A stretch of DNA of 37,431 bases from Nitrospira sp. (GTDB lineage Bacteria; Nitrospirota; Nitrospiria; Nitrospirales; Nitrospiraceae). Position 1 is the first letter of the stretch. Each line of letters starts with the position of its first letter. The notes beneath the pieces were generated by a model. The model had not been told where the DNA came from and made no database searches. It saw nothing but the letters and a program-made list of their open reading frames with translations. Below are positions 1 through 8,905 of the stretch, piece by piece. Position numbers and translations under genes: made by a program. The DNA lies in contig SPAX01000026.1 in the NCBI GenBank assembly GCA_005239475.1, forward strand, positions 1 to 37,431, given 5' to 3'.

Positions 1-902
1 ATTTTCTTATTCACTGGCATAGCGATGATTTCCTCTCGATGTCACGAGCCTAGCAGAATACAGAGAGAGTCCACCAGCCGAGGTCGCATGGGGGTGGGAA
101 CGACTCCTGTCGGAGTACGGACGATTGCAACAGAAGAAAGAACGCCTCGCATCAGGTACGCTCCGACCGGCGAAGGGGACTGCACAAACCATCCAGTCAA
201 GGTCGCGCAGTGGAAATGCAAAGAAGAGACCCTGACGTCGAACCCTCATATCTGGATATTCCTGTAATAATATAGAGAGCTTCGAGCGAAATTGGATGGA
301 TGAAAAGGGAACGTGGGGGAATCCTGCTACAGTGAACCTGGTTGCCACTGTAGCGTAAAGCGTCAGAACGAGCTGGCAGGAGCGAGGGCCTGACGCTACA
401 ACCTATCTGTTAGGGCTGCGGAGATCCCGTCGATCTCGAGAGCGAGAACACGTTGGTCGGATTGCCCAAGTACCCCTGGTCGCAAAAGGGGGACGGGATC
501 GCCTCGCATCAGGATTGTTTCAATCACCTTCTCGATGGAGAAGCAGTAACCTGATAAGCGTGCAAGAGACGAGACTTCGTAAGCAGGACCGGATAGGGCA
601 CAGGCGTTTATTGATTTCGCGCGCTCCCAAGCTGGCCAACTCAATCTCAACAACGTGGATGTTCCCCTCACGCATTAACCAGTACACCAGACCATCTCAA
701 CTACCAGGCCACGATCTCAACTCATTCCGTGGCTCTCGATTTCTTCACTGTGATGGGATCATCGGGTGAAGAATTTTCCAGGAGCCTGGGGTTGTGTAAG
801 CCCCGAATGGGCAGATATGGTAGTAGTAGCAGCGCGCCAACAGACTGTTCCCGTGCGTGGTTGAATGCAGGCCGAGGCAGGCGAATAGGGGCATACGCAC
901 AG

Positions 903-1631
903 ATGGGCACTCAGAAGGTTTCTACCGTTAGAGCTGACCCTCAAATTGAGGAAGTGGATCGGGCCCAGAATGACCTGCGCACGCTGGCCGGGAAATTGCT
1001 CACGGTCCAGGACGAAGAACGTCGGAGAATTTCGCGCGATCTGCACGATGACGTGAATCAGCGTCTCGGTGCGATCGGACTTCAGTTGGACTCGTTGTGC
1101 CGGCATCTTCCGGAATCACCGGCCGCCGTTCGCCGTCAGATCCGGACCATCCGTCGTCACGTCAGCGCCTTGTCGGACGATGTTCGACAGCTCGCCTATC
1201 GGTTCCACCAGACTACCGTCGACGACCTCGGACTCGTCGTCGCACTCCAACGTTACATCAATGATTTCGTCAAACGCACGGGCGTCGAGGCTCGATTCAT
1301 GAAACCCTCCCCAATTGGGTCGATTCCGCCACGTCTTGCAACCTGTCTCTATCGAGTCGCACAGGAAAGCTTGGGCAACGTGGCCATGCATGCGAAAGCG
1401 TCTCAGGTCAGTATCGAATTATCCGTGATGCCGGATACCATCTGCCTTTCCTTGCGGGACAACGGTATCGGACTGGACATCGAAGAAATCCGACGGCGCA
1501 TGCCGGGACTCGGTATGCTCAGTATGCAGGAACGGATGCGCCTGCTGAACGGATCGGTGGAGTGGCACTCGACGCCGGGAGAAGGGACGGAAGTCGTCGC
1601 GCGCCTTCCTTGGCCAACGGAGAAGCCATGA
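903..1631 (+). CDS. NarL/DegS-type sensor histidine kinase (HisKA_3 + HATPase_c), no obvious sensory domain
   Basis: ORF 729..1631; internal ATG at 903; 'ERRRISRDLHDDVNQRLGAIGLQLDSL' H-box and 'LSLRDNGIGLD...GLGMLSMQERMRLLNG' ATPase motifs; stop overlaps the next start (ATGA). Confidence 0.88.
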   Translation: MGTQKVSTVRADPQIEEVDRAQNDLRTLAGKLLTVQDEERRRISRDLHDDVNQRLGAIGLQLDSLCRHLPESPAAVRRQIRTIRRHVSALSDDVRQLAYRFHQTTVDDLGLVVALQRYINDFVKRTGVEARFMKPSPIGSIPPRLATCLYRVAQESLGNVAMHAKASQVSIELSVMPDTICLSLRDNGIGLDIEEIRRRMPGLGMLSMQERMRLLNGSVEWHSTPGEGTEVVARLPWPTEKP

Positions 1632-2269
1632 CGAAACCGAGGATTCTCTTGGCAGACGACCACACCATGTTCGTCGAAGCTTTGCAGAAAGTGCTGGAGC
1701 CTGAGTTTGACCTCGTCGGTTCGGTTGGTGACGGGCGTGCCTTACTGGACGCCGCGCCTCGGCTGGAGCCGGACGTGATTCTGCTCGATCTCTCGATGCC
1801 GCTACTCAACGGCATCGATGCCGCCCAGCAACTCCGCCGCCTTGTCCCCGATGCCAAATTGGTGTTCCTCAGCATGCACGGCGACCCGACCTATGTGACC
1901 GAAGCTTTCCGTGCAGGGGCATCAGGCTACGTGCTCAAACGGGCGAGCGCCACGGAACTCATCCAGGCGATCCGGGCAGCCCTGCGCGGCCAGCTATACC
2001 TGTCTCCGTTGTTGGAAAAAGGCGTTCTGGATCCATCCCTTCATCAACGCATGCCCCCGGCCAGCGCCCAAGCCACGCTCACGCTGCGTCAGCGAGAAGT
2101 CCTGCAACTCATCGCCGAAGGCCGATCGCTCAAGGAAATGGCGGCCATCCTCTGCGTCTCGGTCAAAACGATCGAATTTCACAAGACACGCATCGCCAAG
2201 CAACTCGGGCTACACACGACTGCCGAACTCACCAAATACGCTGTCACACACGGGCTGGTCTCTGCCTGA
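1628..2269 (+). CDS. LuxR/NarL-family response regulator, canonical receiver
   Basis: 'RILLADDHTMFVEAL', 'DVILLDLSMPLLNG', 'GYVLKRAS', C-terminal LuxR HTH 'LTLRQREVLQLIAEGRSLKEMAAILCVSVKTIEFHKTRI'. Confidence 0.92.
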   Translation: MTKPRILLADDHTMFVEALQKVLEPEFDLVGSVGDGRALLDAAPRLEPDVILLDLSMPLLNGIDAAQQLRRLVPDAKLVFLSMHGDPTYVTEAFRAGASGYVLKRASATELIQAIRAALRGQLYLSPLLEKGVLDPSLHQRMPPASAQATLTLRQREVLQLIAEGRSLKEMAAILCVSVKTIEFHKTRIAKQLGLHTTAELTKYAVTHGLVSA

Positions 2270-2473
2270 TCGTCCTTCACGGCCCCGGTTGGCGGCGGCT
2301 GTCGTTGGTGCGAGTCTCCTCGCCCAGCTGTTCTCTGTGTCAGACGCCTGTCACAACCAGGGATATACCTAGTTCCGTAGCTCTCTCTCCGTCCGTATGG
2401 TGAAGGAAGTTCCGGGCGATACCCCGGTCCTCTCGATATGCACAGACCTGACCTTAACCCTACGAGAAACGCC

Positions 2474-3340
2474 ATGCACAAGCTGAACGACAGCAAGGAA
2501 CGATGGGAACCAGCCACTCGAGGCTGGCAGCGTTGCCGACGACGGATGTCTTCACTGATCATGGTTGTTTCGTTCCTGGCTATGGGAATGTGGAGCATCG
2601 GAGCGGCTCCCCTCTTCGCCCAGGCTGGCGGCACCATCACCGGACAGGTCCTGTTCTCAGGCAAGGTCCCGCCACCCAAGGAGTTTGCCTTCAAAAAATT
2701 CCCCAATCCTGCATTTTGCGCGAAGAACATGAACAAGTCCGTGGACGGGAAAATCCGCCTCCTCAAGCGAGTCCAGGTTGCAAAAGGTGGAGGACTCCAG
2801 AATGCCATCGTGACTGTCCGCGATCTCAAAGATGAGACCTGGATGAAGGAATATACTGGCACCAAAGTACATTCCGAGCTGTGCGAATGGTCCGACTTCA
2901 CAGGGGTGGTCGTCAATAGGGGCCGGTTCATCGTCGAGAACCACGATGCCGATCCCGATGGCCAGAAGTCGGCGGCCGGGATTCGGCACAACCCACATGC
3001 GTTCGAGGTGAAGAAACCAAGCTCACTAACCCTCTTCAACATCGGGCTCGCCAAGAAAGGGGACTTGCTGGACAGGCCAATCGTCCTGCGTAAGGCAGAA
3101 GCGGGGTCAGTCGTGCGCCTCCAATGCGATCAGCACGAGTTCATGCAAGCCTGGTTTCTCCCTGTGACCAATCCCCACTTTGTCAAGGTAAAGGAAGACG
3201 GCTCGTTCCAATTGGCCGACGTGCCGTCGGGGAAGCACAAACTGGCGGCATGGCATCCCATGGCCGGGCTTCTCGAACAGGAGATCGACGTGCAGGACGG
3301 AGAAACCGTCATGGTGGAATTCAAGCTGAAGGGGAAATAA
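2474..3340 (+). CDS. Secreted carboxypeptidase-regulatory-like / cupredoxin-like protein
   Basis: N-terminal hydrophobic signal 'SSLIMVVSFLAMGMWSIGAAPLFAQA', 'GGTITGQVLFSGKVPPPK', 'CDQHEFMQAWF' and a C-terminal CarboxypepD_reg-like segment; ORF may start at 2438. Confidence 0.7.
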   Translation: MHKLNDSKERWEPATRGWQRCRRRMSSLIMVVSFLAMGMWSIGAAPLFAQAGGTITGQVLFSGKVPPPKEFAFKKFPNPAFCAKNMNKSVDGKIRLLKRVQVAKGGGLQNAIVTVRDLKDETWMKEYTGTKVHSELCEWSDFTGVVVNRGRFIVENHDADPDGQKSAAGIRHNPHAFEVKKPSSLTLFNIGLAKKGDLLDRPIVLRKAEAGSVVRLQCDQHEFMQAWFLPVTNPHFVKVKEDGSFQLADVPSGKHKLAAWHPMAGLLEQEIDVQDGETVMVEFKLKGK

Positions 3341-3387
3341 CCGGCAGCGGTCCTTGGACGATCGACGGGTCTTGTCGCATCAGGGTG

Positions 3388-4077
3388 ATGTGGTCGGCGA
3401 CACTGATATACGGAGTTGGTTTTAGGAGACGTAGCACGACTGATTCTACGAGACAAGCACGACTGCTGTTCGCCGGATTTCATCCACTCATTTTAGAAGA
3501 CAGTATGGCGCGAGCAGGGGAAGCATACGAGATCGACACTATCAGCGGGGACGAAAGCCTGCTCCTGCAGGCGGTCGATCGGTCGAGACCCGACGTCCTG
3601 TTGCTCGATCTACTGCACACAAGCAGTCTGCGAACCATCCAACGTGTCACGGGGATCAGACCGTCTTGTCGCGTCGTAGCCTTGACCGGCATGCGGTGGA
3701 CGGACGTCACGGACGCCATCTATTCTGCAGGGGCCTCGGGTATTCTCTACCGTTTCGATGCTGCCGCAGAACTATTTGTGGCCGTGCAGGCCGTTCTATC
3801 CGGCCAGCGGTATCTCTCGCCTACGTTCTTGAGAACGTCCACAAGCATAGACGGAGAACGACTCCGACAGTCGAACAAACTTTCCGCTTCGGACGAGCTG
3901 GTTCTCCGTCTGGTTGCGAGAGACTATCCTGCCCATCGGATTGCACGGGCACTCGGATTGTCGGTCGGAACCGTCCGCCTCTCCATTGCCTACCTCAAGC
4001 GACAATTCGGAAGGCGCACGAACCGCGCCCTGAAAGACTACGCGGTCTCCCATGATCAGGCCACCGATTTTCCATAA
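3388..4077 (+). CDS. LuxR-family transcriptional regulator with degenerate receiver domain
   Basis: Receiver-like fold text 'RPDVLLLDLL...VVALTGM...GASGILYRFDAAAELFVAVQAVLSGQRYLSP' and C-terminal HTH 'LSASDELVLRLVARDYPAHRIARALGLSVGTVRLSIAYLKRQFG'; lacks the DD pocket and conserved Lys. Confidence 0.75.
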   Translation: MWSATLIYGVGFRRRSTTDSTRQARLLFAGFHPLILEDSMARAGEAYEIDTISGDESLLLQAVDRSRPDVLLLDLLHTSSLRTIQRVTGIRPSCRVVALTGMRWTDVTDAIYSAGASGILYRFDAAAELFVAVQAVLSGQRYLSPTFLRTSTSIDGERLRQSNKLSASDELVLRLVARDYPAHRIARALGLSVGTVRLSIAYLKRQFGRRTNRALKDYAVSHDQATDFP

Positions 4078-4140
4078 AACCGTCCAGGCAACATCTACGC
4101 GAGCTCCCCGACTTCCGGCCAGGGAACAGGCCATATCTAC

Positions 4141-4154
4141 TAGGACTCTTCCTA
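4141..4154. promoter_or_regulatory. Candidate LuxR-type (RcsB-box-like) dyad TAGGACTCTTCCTA
   Basis: Read directly: ctacTAGGACTCTTCCTAgttc, about 90 bp upstream of the FKBP start at 4247. Confidence 0.4.
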
Positions 4155-4246
4155 GTTCTCGGATGAGTGACGTTGAGGCAGAATGAGGTCGCTCATCACA
4201 GGCACAAGTCAACAGCGTTGTCGTTCTTGTGAAAGGAATGTGACTC

Positions 4247-4806
4247 ATGGATACGGTCAGCAGGCCCGATGCTCCACAAGGTGATCGTCAAATCCGGCGC
4301 GTTCGATGGGGAGACACGGTGCGCATCGGCTTCATGACGTGGCTGGAAGATGGAACGTTGGTCGATTCCTCGATCTACAGCGAGCCCCTGATCTTCACCA
4401 CTGGGTCACAATCCATCATGGAGGGGATCGAGATGCTCGTGATCGGCATGAGCGTCGGGGAGTCGAAAACGGAAAAGATCACCCCCGATTCTGCCTTCGG
4501 ACCTTACTGTCCGGAGCTCTCCTGTGAGATGAGCCTCAGTTGGCTTCGGGCTCAAGGGTTGTGCCGCTGGTCGGGCTAGGGCTCGAAGTGCGAAAGACGA
4601 ACGGCACACTGGTGCACCTGCTCATCACCGGATTGGACGGCGACCGAGTGACCCTCGATGCCAACCATCGATTGGCGGGAAAGAATCTCATGGTGCAACT
4701 CGATCTCTTGGACATACTGGGCCACGCCTGGTCAGGCCTGTATGGCACACCAACCCAGGTGGCGAAACGGAAGAGGGGTTCTGTATGGTGGAGCTCAGCC
4801 TGCTGA
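4247..4806 (+). pseudogene. SlyD-like FKBP-type peptidyl-prolyl isomerase, interrupted by a frameshift
   Basis: Frame 2 (4247..4579) gives the FKBP N-part 'VRIGFMTWLEDGTLVDSSIYSEPLIFTTGSQSIMEGIEMLVIGMSVGESKTEKITPDSAFGPYCPEL'; frame 1 (about 4555..4806) gives the C-part 'VVPLVGLGLEVRKTNGTLVHLLITGLDGDRVTLDANHRLAGKNLMVQLDLLDI'. Confidence 0.8.
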
Positions 4807-4916
4807 TCGCAGCTCTGGCCCTGTGGGTCCTGTTCAGATGGAGACACAGACGTCGATGGTCCGTCCGCGGGAGGAAGAACAAGCCGCTACGACGCCTTTC
4901 CATCCATGTCTTCTGA
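4785..4916 (+). CDS. Small predicted membrane/basic protein (43 aa)
   Basis: ATG GTG GAG CTC... = MVELSLLIAALALWVLFRWRHRRRWSVRGRKNKPLRRLSIHVF; hydrophobic N-terminus then Arg-rich tail; below the ORF-track cutoff. Confidence 0.3.
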   Translation: MVELSLLIAALALWVLFRWRHRRRWSVRGRKNKPLRRLSIHVF

Positions 4917-5011
4917 GGATGCTACGGCTCGCACAGTTTTGAATGCGCACAAGAAGAGTAATCAGTTTGCTGCGATGAGGACAATATCTGAATAGGGGAA
5001 ACGATAGAGTC

Positions 5012-5359
5012 ATGACTGCCACCACGACATCAGTGTTGGGCAAGCCATTGCTCATCATAGCCATACTCGCTACGAGCGTATGGCTGGCAGCACAGAAAGG
5101 GTGTATGCCGATGCCTGATGTCGCTCCTAAGCCGGTAGCTTTTACCATACAAGAGGAAGGACCGGCTCTCATTCAAGCCCATCAGTCATTCACACAATCT
5201 TCGGAACCGAAAAGCCGGTCGCTCAAACAGGCGATCGCAATCCTCAAGCACGAGGCCATTCCTGGGATCGACCTGCCCGACCATGAGCGAGTGTCCATGC
5301 AATCAGTCCCTTTATTGAACGAGGCGTTCGAACGGAAGACCAGTATTGTGAACAATTAA
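5012..5359 (+). CDS. Hypothetical secreted protein
   Basis: 115-aa ORF with N-terminal hydrophobic segment 'LLIIAILATSVWLAAQKGC', followed closely by the next ORF. Confidence 0.5.
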   Translation: MTATTTSVLGKPLLIIAILATSVWLAAQKGCMPMPDVAPKPVAFTIQEEGPALIQAHQSFTQSSEPKSRSLKQAIAILKHEAIPGIDLPDHERVSMQSVPLLNEAFERKTSIVNN

Positions 5360-5386
5360 CGACTGACCAATATCGCCAGAGGCCCC

Positions 5387-5581
5387 ATGATGACGGATCA
5401 CAACAGTTACAGAGAACTCGTGCCAGTCTCATCCCAATCCCCATGCCACACCTGTGGGAAACTGGTCGATATCGAGAGTAAAAACGCCTGTAGAGAAACG
5501 ACCCGGCGCCTGTGGCGGCATGACGAAGCTGGGACCGTGTGGCATCAGGGCTGTTTCAATACGTTTCTTGGTGAAGGTTGA
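5387..5581 (+). CDS. Small Cys-rich hypothetical protein
   Basis: 64-aa ORF with 'CHTCGK...C...H..C' possible zinc-binding residues. Confidence 0.4.
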   Translation: MMTDHNSYRELVPVSSQSPCHTCGKLVDIESKNACRETTRRLWRHDEAGTVWHQGCFNTFLGEG

Positions 5582-5669
5582 AGAAACCTACTGGGAGCGC
5601 AGGACCTGGGGCCCCATAGGTAGGCTCACAGAGAATGCGTGAATTCACGACAAGCCCAAGGAGGAAGAC

Positions 5670-6518
5670 GTGCCTATGAAAACCAAACAGACGTTCATTC
5701 CGTTGATGTGGGTGAAGAGGGGACTCCTGTTAGTGGTCCTGCTTAGTCTCAACGGCTGCGACTATTGGCCGCCAGCACTCCAGAGTCAGATCGAGGGACT
5801 TCAGGCTGAGCTGAATGACGCGCTCGACGACCGGCAGCGGCTTGACCAGGAGCTGACAGAGCGACGGGTGGAGCAGGCCTCATTACAGCGGGAGGTTGAA
5901 GAGAAAGCACATGAAAACGAGGTTCTCCAACAGCGCCTGGCGGCAGTGCCCCGAACCAGCAACAGAGAATCGCCGGCCCGACATGACACGCCAGTCATGG
6001 CCGGGATCGTGACGAGGCGGGCGGCCTCTCGTGCTGATGTGCCGCCACCGCCATCCATCCTGCAAGGATCGTATGTCTCCTTGCTGCTGGAGCAGCCGCA
6101 CCGTCGAGGCCCGCACGTCGAGCGGCTCCAGAGACTCCTGCGCCGCCATGAATTTCCCATTCGTATGGATGGCATTTATGGGCGCACCACGGAAGCCGCG
6201 GTACGGTCGTTTCAACGGGTCCACGGACTCCCAGCAGACGGCATCGTGGGACCGGTGACCTACAGGACACTCCATCGCACCGCGCCGACCTCTCGGTCAG
6301 TCCGCCAACTCCGGCTACAACGGCCTCCGCTCCAAGGTCGGGACATTGTCAAAGTTCAGCGGGCCTTGCGCCATGCTGGCCATCGAATCCTCATCGACGG
6401 CCACTACGGACCTGAAACCGATATCGCCGTGACCCGCTTTCAAAGAAAACACGGACTGGAGCCTGACGGCATGGTCGGGCCGCAGACATGGAGCGCGCTG
6501 ATGACGAAACTGCGATGA
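5670..6518 (+). CDS. Lipoprotein-like coiled-coil protein with two PG_binding_1 repeats
   Basis: 'LLSLNGCDYWPP' lipobox-like; coiled coil; 'VERLQRLLRRHEFPIRMDGIYGRTTEAAVRSFQRVHGLPADGIVGPVTYRTL' and 'VKVQRALRHAGHRILIDGHYGPETDIAVTRFQRKHGLEPDGMVGPQTWSAL'. Confidence 0.88.
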   Translation: MPMKTKQTFIPLMWVKRGLLLVVLLSLNGCDYWPPALQSQIEGLQAELNDALDDRQRLDQELTERRVEQASLQREVEEKAHENEVLQQRLAAVPRTSNRESPARHDTPVMAGIVTRRAASRADVPPPPSILQGSYVSLLLEQPHRRGPHVERLQRLLRRHEFPIRMDGIYGRTTEAAVRSFQRVHGLPADGIVGPVTYRTLHRTAPTSRSVRQLRLQRPPLQGRDIVKVQRALRHAGHRILIDGHYGPETDIAVTRFQRKHGLEPDGMVGPQTWSALMTKLR

Positions 6519-6893
6519 TGTTTCCACCGATGATGAACGGGAATCGAACCAACCATCGTCGTTGTGAGACCTCTATCAGCGCCTGATCCGTTTGCGGCAG
6601 ACGACTCAGACCCTCATGCATGGGACCTCTCTGTCCGTCAAGTCCACAGACCCTCGCTGTCTGGTCTTCCGTCAGGAAAGATGAAACACAAGTCGCGCCT
6701 TGGCAAGAAGCCCTCGTCGCCAACAGCGTTGTCCCTCGCAAATCGACCTGTTCAGTTTCAGAGGCGCGGCGAGAGGGAACGCTGCTGCTTCCCCCGCATG
6801 AGCCGATCCATGATCGAAGGCCTTGAAGACCGGGCAGGCTCGAGCTGCAACAAGATGAAGCCGTGATCGTCCCGCTGACCTAGCGCGCGACCA

Positions 6894-7595
6894 CTACAAA
6901 TGTGTCATGTCATCTCCATCGTCTTTGTCTTTCCGCCAGCGCCGTTCCAGCATATCTCGTGCAATGTTCCGCCCACCGAGGCCGACGGCAATGGACAGCG
7001 CCAGCACCACGCCTCCAAAGAGGATGGAGAACGCTGACACGACAATTTCTTTGGCGATCCCGAGCTGCGTCAACACCATCGCCGCAGTGAGGAGGAAAAT
7101 GCCCCATCGCACAAAGTTGGCGATGAAGCGGGCCTCCTGGATCTGCGCGTTGACCGTGGCGATCAAGGTCGCTTCGGCAAAGAAGTTTCCCAGCAATACT
7201 CCTACAAGGAGCAACAACCCAGCTGCCACGACACTCGGCAAGAAGCCCAAAATCTTGCCCATCAGTCCGGCCGTCGCCGGAAGATCCAGCGCGTCCACGC
7301 CCATAAACACGAACAGGACGAACACCGTCCAGAAGGCCAAGCGACCCACGACCTGCGAGAGCGGCTGCTTGAATCCGGCTTTTGCCAGCGCGGCCTGAAG
7401 CCCCCACTTCTCGCTGAGCACATCGAGGCGCACCGCCTTCAACAGGCGCTGGAGGACGGCTTTGATCGCCAACCCGACGATGACACCGAGCAGGATGAAG
7501 CTGAGCAAGGCCAGCAGCTTGGGTAGGACAAGACCTACCCGTTTCATCATGTCGCGAAACGCTTCCACCATGGCTTCGCCCCAGACATCATTCAT
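6894..7595 (-). CDS. MscS-like / conserved TM helix repeat protein (small-conductance mechanosensitive channel-related)
   Basis: Four to five hydrophobic segments; 'LGILPSVVAAGLLLLVGVLLG', 'FGGVVLALSIAVGLGGRNIARDMLERRW'-type sequence. Confidence 0.7.
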   Translation of the reverse strand: MNDVWGEAMVEAFRDMMKRVGLVLPKLLALLSFILLGVIVGLAIKAVLQRLLKAVRLDVLSEKWGLQAALAKAGFKQPLSQVVGRLAFWTVFVLFVFMGVDALDLPATAGLMGKILGFLPSVVAAGLLLLVGVLLGNFFAEATLIATVNAQIQEARFIANFVRWGIFLLTAAMVLTQLGIAKEIVVSAFSILFGGVVLALSIAVGLGGRNIARDMLERRWRKDKDDGDDMTHL

Positions 7596-8856
7596 CGTGC
7601 CACCTCCATCGCTGAACCAGATACGGTTTCATGGTTTCGAAGTGAGCGCTCAGACGCGCGAGTTCCTGTTCGACCTGCTCGACGCCCTGCACGCGCGTCT
7701 CGATCAGGAAGGATGCGGTATAACCAAGATACAGCGGCGTCAAGGCCTTGAGCAGATGCTCGCGGTGCAACAGGCGGTTATGATACGCCAGCGCAAAGTC
7801 ATAGACGACCTGCACCCACAGGCCGGAAGGAAAGCGAAAGCGATCCATCTCTTCGACGCCGAGTTCCAATACCTGCTGGAATGTCTCCGCCGACAGGATG
7901 AGCTGCCACAGCGGCAGCAAATCGCGAAGCCCTTGACGAAACCCCTTGACCATCCGCTCCACGTTGATGGATCCGGCCTCGGTTCCCAACCCCACCGGGG
8001 TTCCAACTGTCGGAACAGCCACCGACCCCGTGACGGATTCCCACTTCTCCTGATAGCGCTCCATCAAATGAAAGATACAGCCGACAGCTTGGGCCACGAT
8101 GGTAGACAGATCGCCCATCGGCTTGGCCTGGTGCACGCGGGGCCCGAGCGCGGCACGGCAGATCTGGAGCGGTTCCGCGACCGCCAGTGTCGTGACCCAT
8201 CCGTCGAACCCGTATTGCATAATCTCTTTGTCCCACGGCTGGGGCAGCAGAATCGAACGGATCATGTTGCCTGAAAAGGCGTAGGCGCCGCCCAAGTGAT
8301 AGGGAATCCGCTTCCCATACAACGCCTGGGTGAGTGGAGCAAGCAGCGTATTCGTCAGTGTCCCTTCGTACCGATTGCGGCGAAACCACGGCAGCACGCA
8401 ATCGATTCCTTTGTCGAGAATCGGATCGGCGAGTAGTTGCGACCAAGTCGTATCCACCGATTTCATATTGCCGTCGACGATCAAGCAGGCGGTTGCGTTG
8501 AGCTGGTCCGTGATGGCGACGAGGATGCGGACGGCTGTCTCGCGTCCCGGCACGCCCGATTCCGACAGCATGGTGCGCGACGCACCAGGAACGGGGTGAC
8601 GGATCGTCCACAGGCGCGCGTCCGCTCCGAGGCTCTGCGCAATACACTGGGGCGTTTCGTCCTGCGAGCCCGCATCACAGTTAACCACGAGAGTTCGCCG
8701 TTGCGGGAAAGACCGCGCGCACCCCTCCGTCAGCGCGCGGGCGAGCGCGGGCGCAGTCGCCTTATCGTTGAACGTGAGCACGCCGATAACGAGATCCGCC
8801 GGCTCGGCTCCATCCAGCAAGGTGCGGACCGACTCCGGGATAAAAGACTCTCCCAC
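7588..8856 (-). CDS. Glycosyltransferase, GT2/GpgS-like
   Basis: 'DLVIGVLTFNDKATAPALARALTEG...RRTLVVNCDAGSQDETPQ' GT-A N-terminus; overlaps the channel ORF (stop 7588 / start 7595). Confidence 0.7.
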   Translation of the reverse strand: MGESFIPESVRTLLDGAEPADLVIGVLTFNDKATAPALARALTEGCARSFPQRRTLVVNCDAGSQDETPQCIAQSLGADARLWTIRHPVPGASRTMLSESGVPGRETAVRILVAITDQLNATACLIVDGNMKSVDTTWSQLLADPILDKGIDCVLPWFRRNRYEGTLTNTLLAPLTQALYGKRIPYHLGGAYAFSGNMIRSILLPQPWDKEIMQYGFDGWVTTLAVAEPLQICRAALGPRVHQAKPMGDLSTIVAQAVGCIFHLMERYQEKWESVTGSVAVPTVGTPVGLGTEAGSINVERMVKGFRQGLRDLLPLWQLILSAETFQQVLELGVEEMDRFRFPSGLWVQVVYDFALAYHNRLLHREHLLKALTPLYLGYTASFLIETRVQGVEQVEQELARLSAHFETMKPYLVQRWRWHDE

Positions 8857-8905
8857 GTGGGCATACCTCTACGCGGATATGAGATTGGTCACCCGAGAAG
8901 CAGGG

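Noticed and set aside
1-720. Small ORFs at the left edge (7..348, 25..267, 396..671, 515..769)
   Set aside because: No recognisable motifs, mutually overlapping on both strands, no convincing start signals
4540-4570. Programmed -1 ribosomal frameshift in the FKBP gene
   Set aside because: No X-XXY-YYZ slippery heptamer or obvious downstream structure at the switch; a lost G in a G run is a simpler explanation
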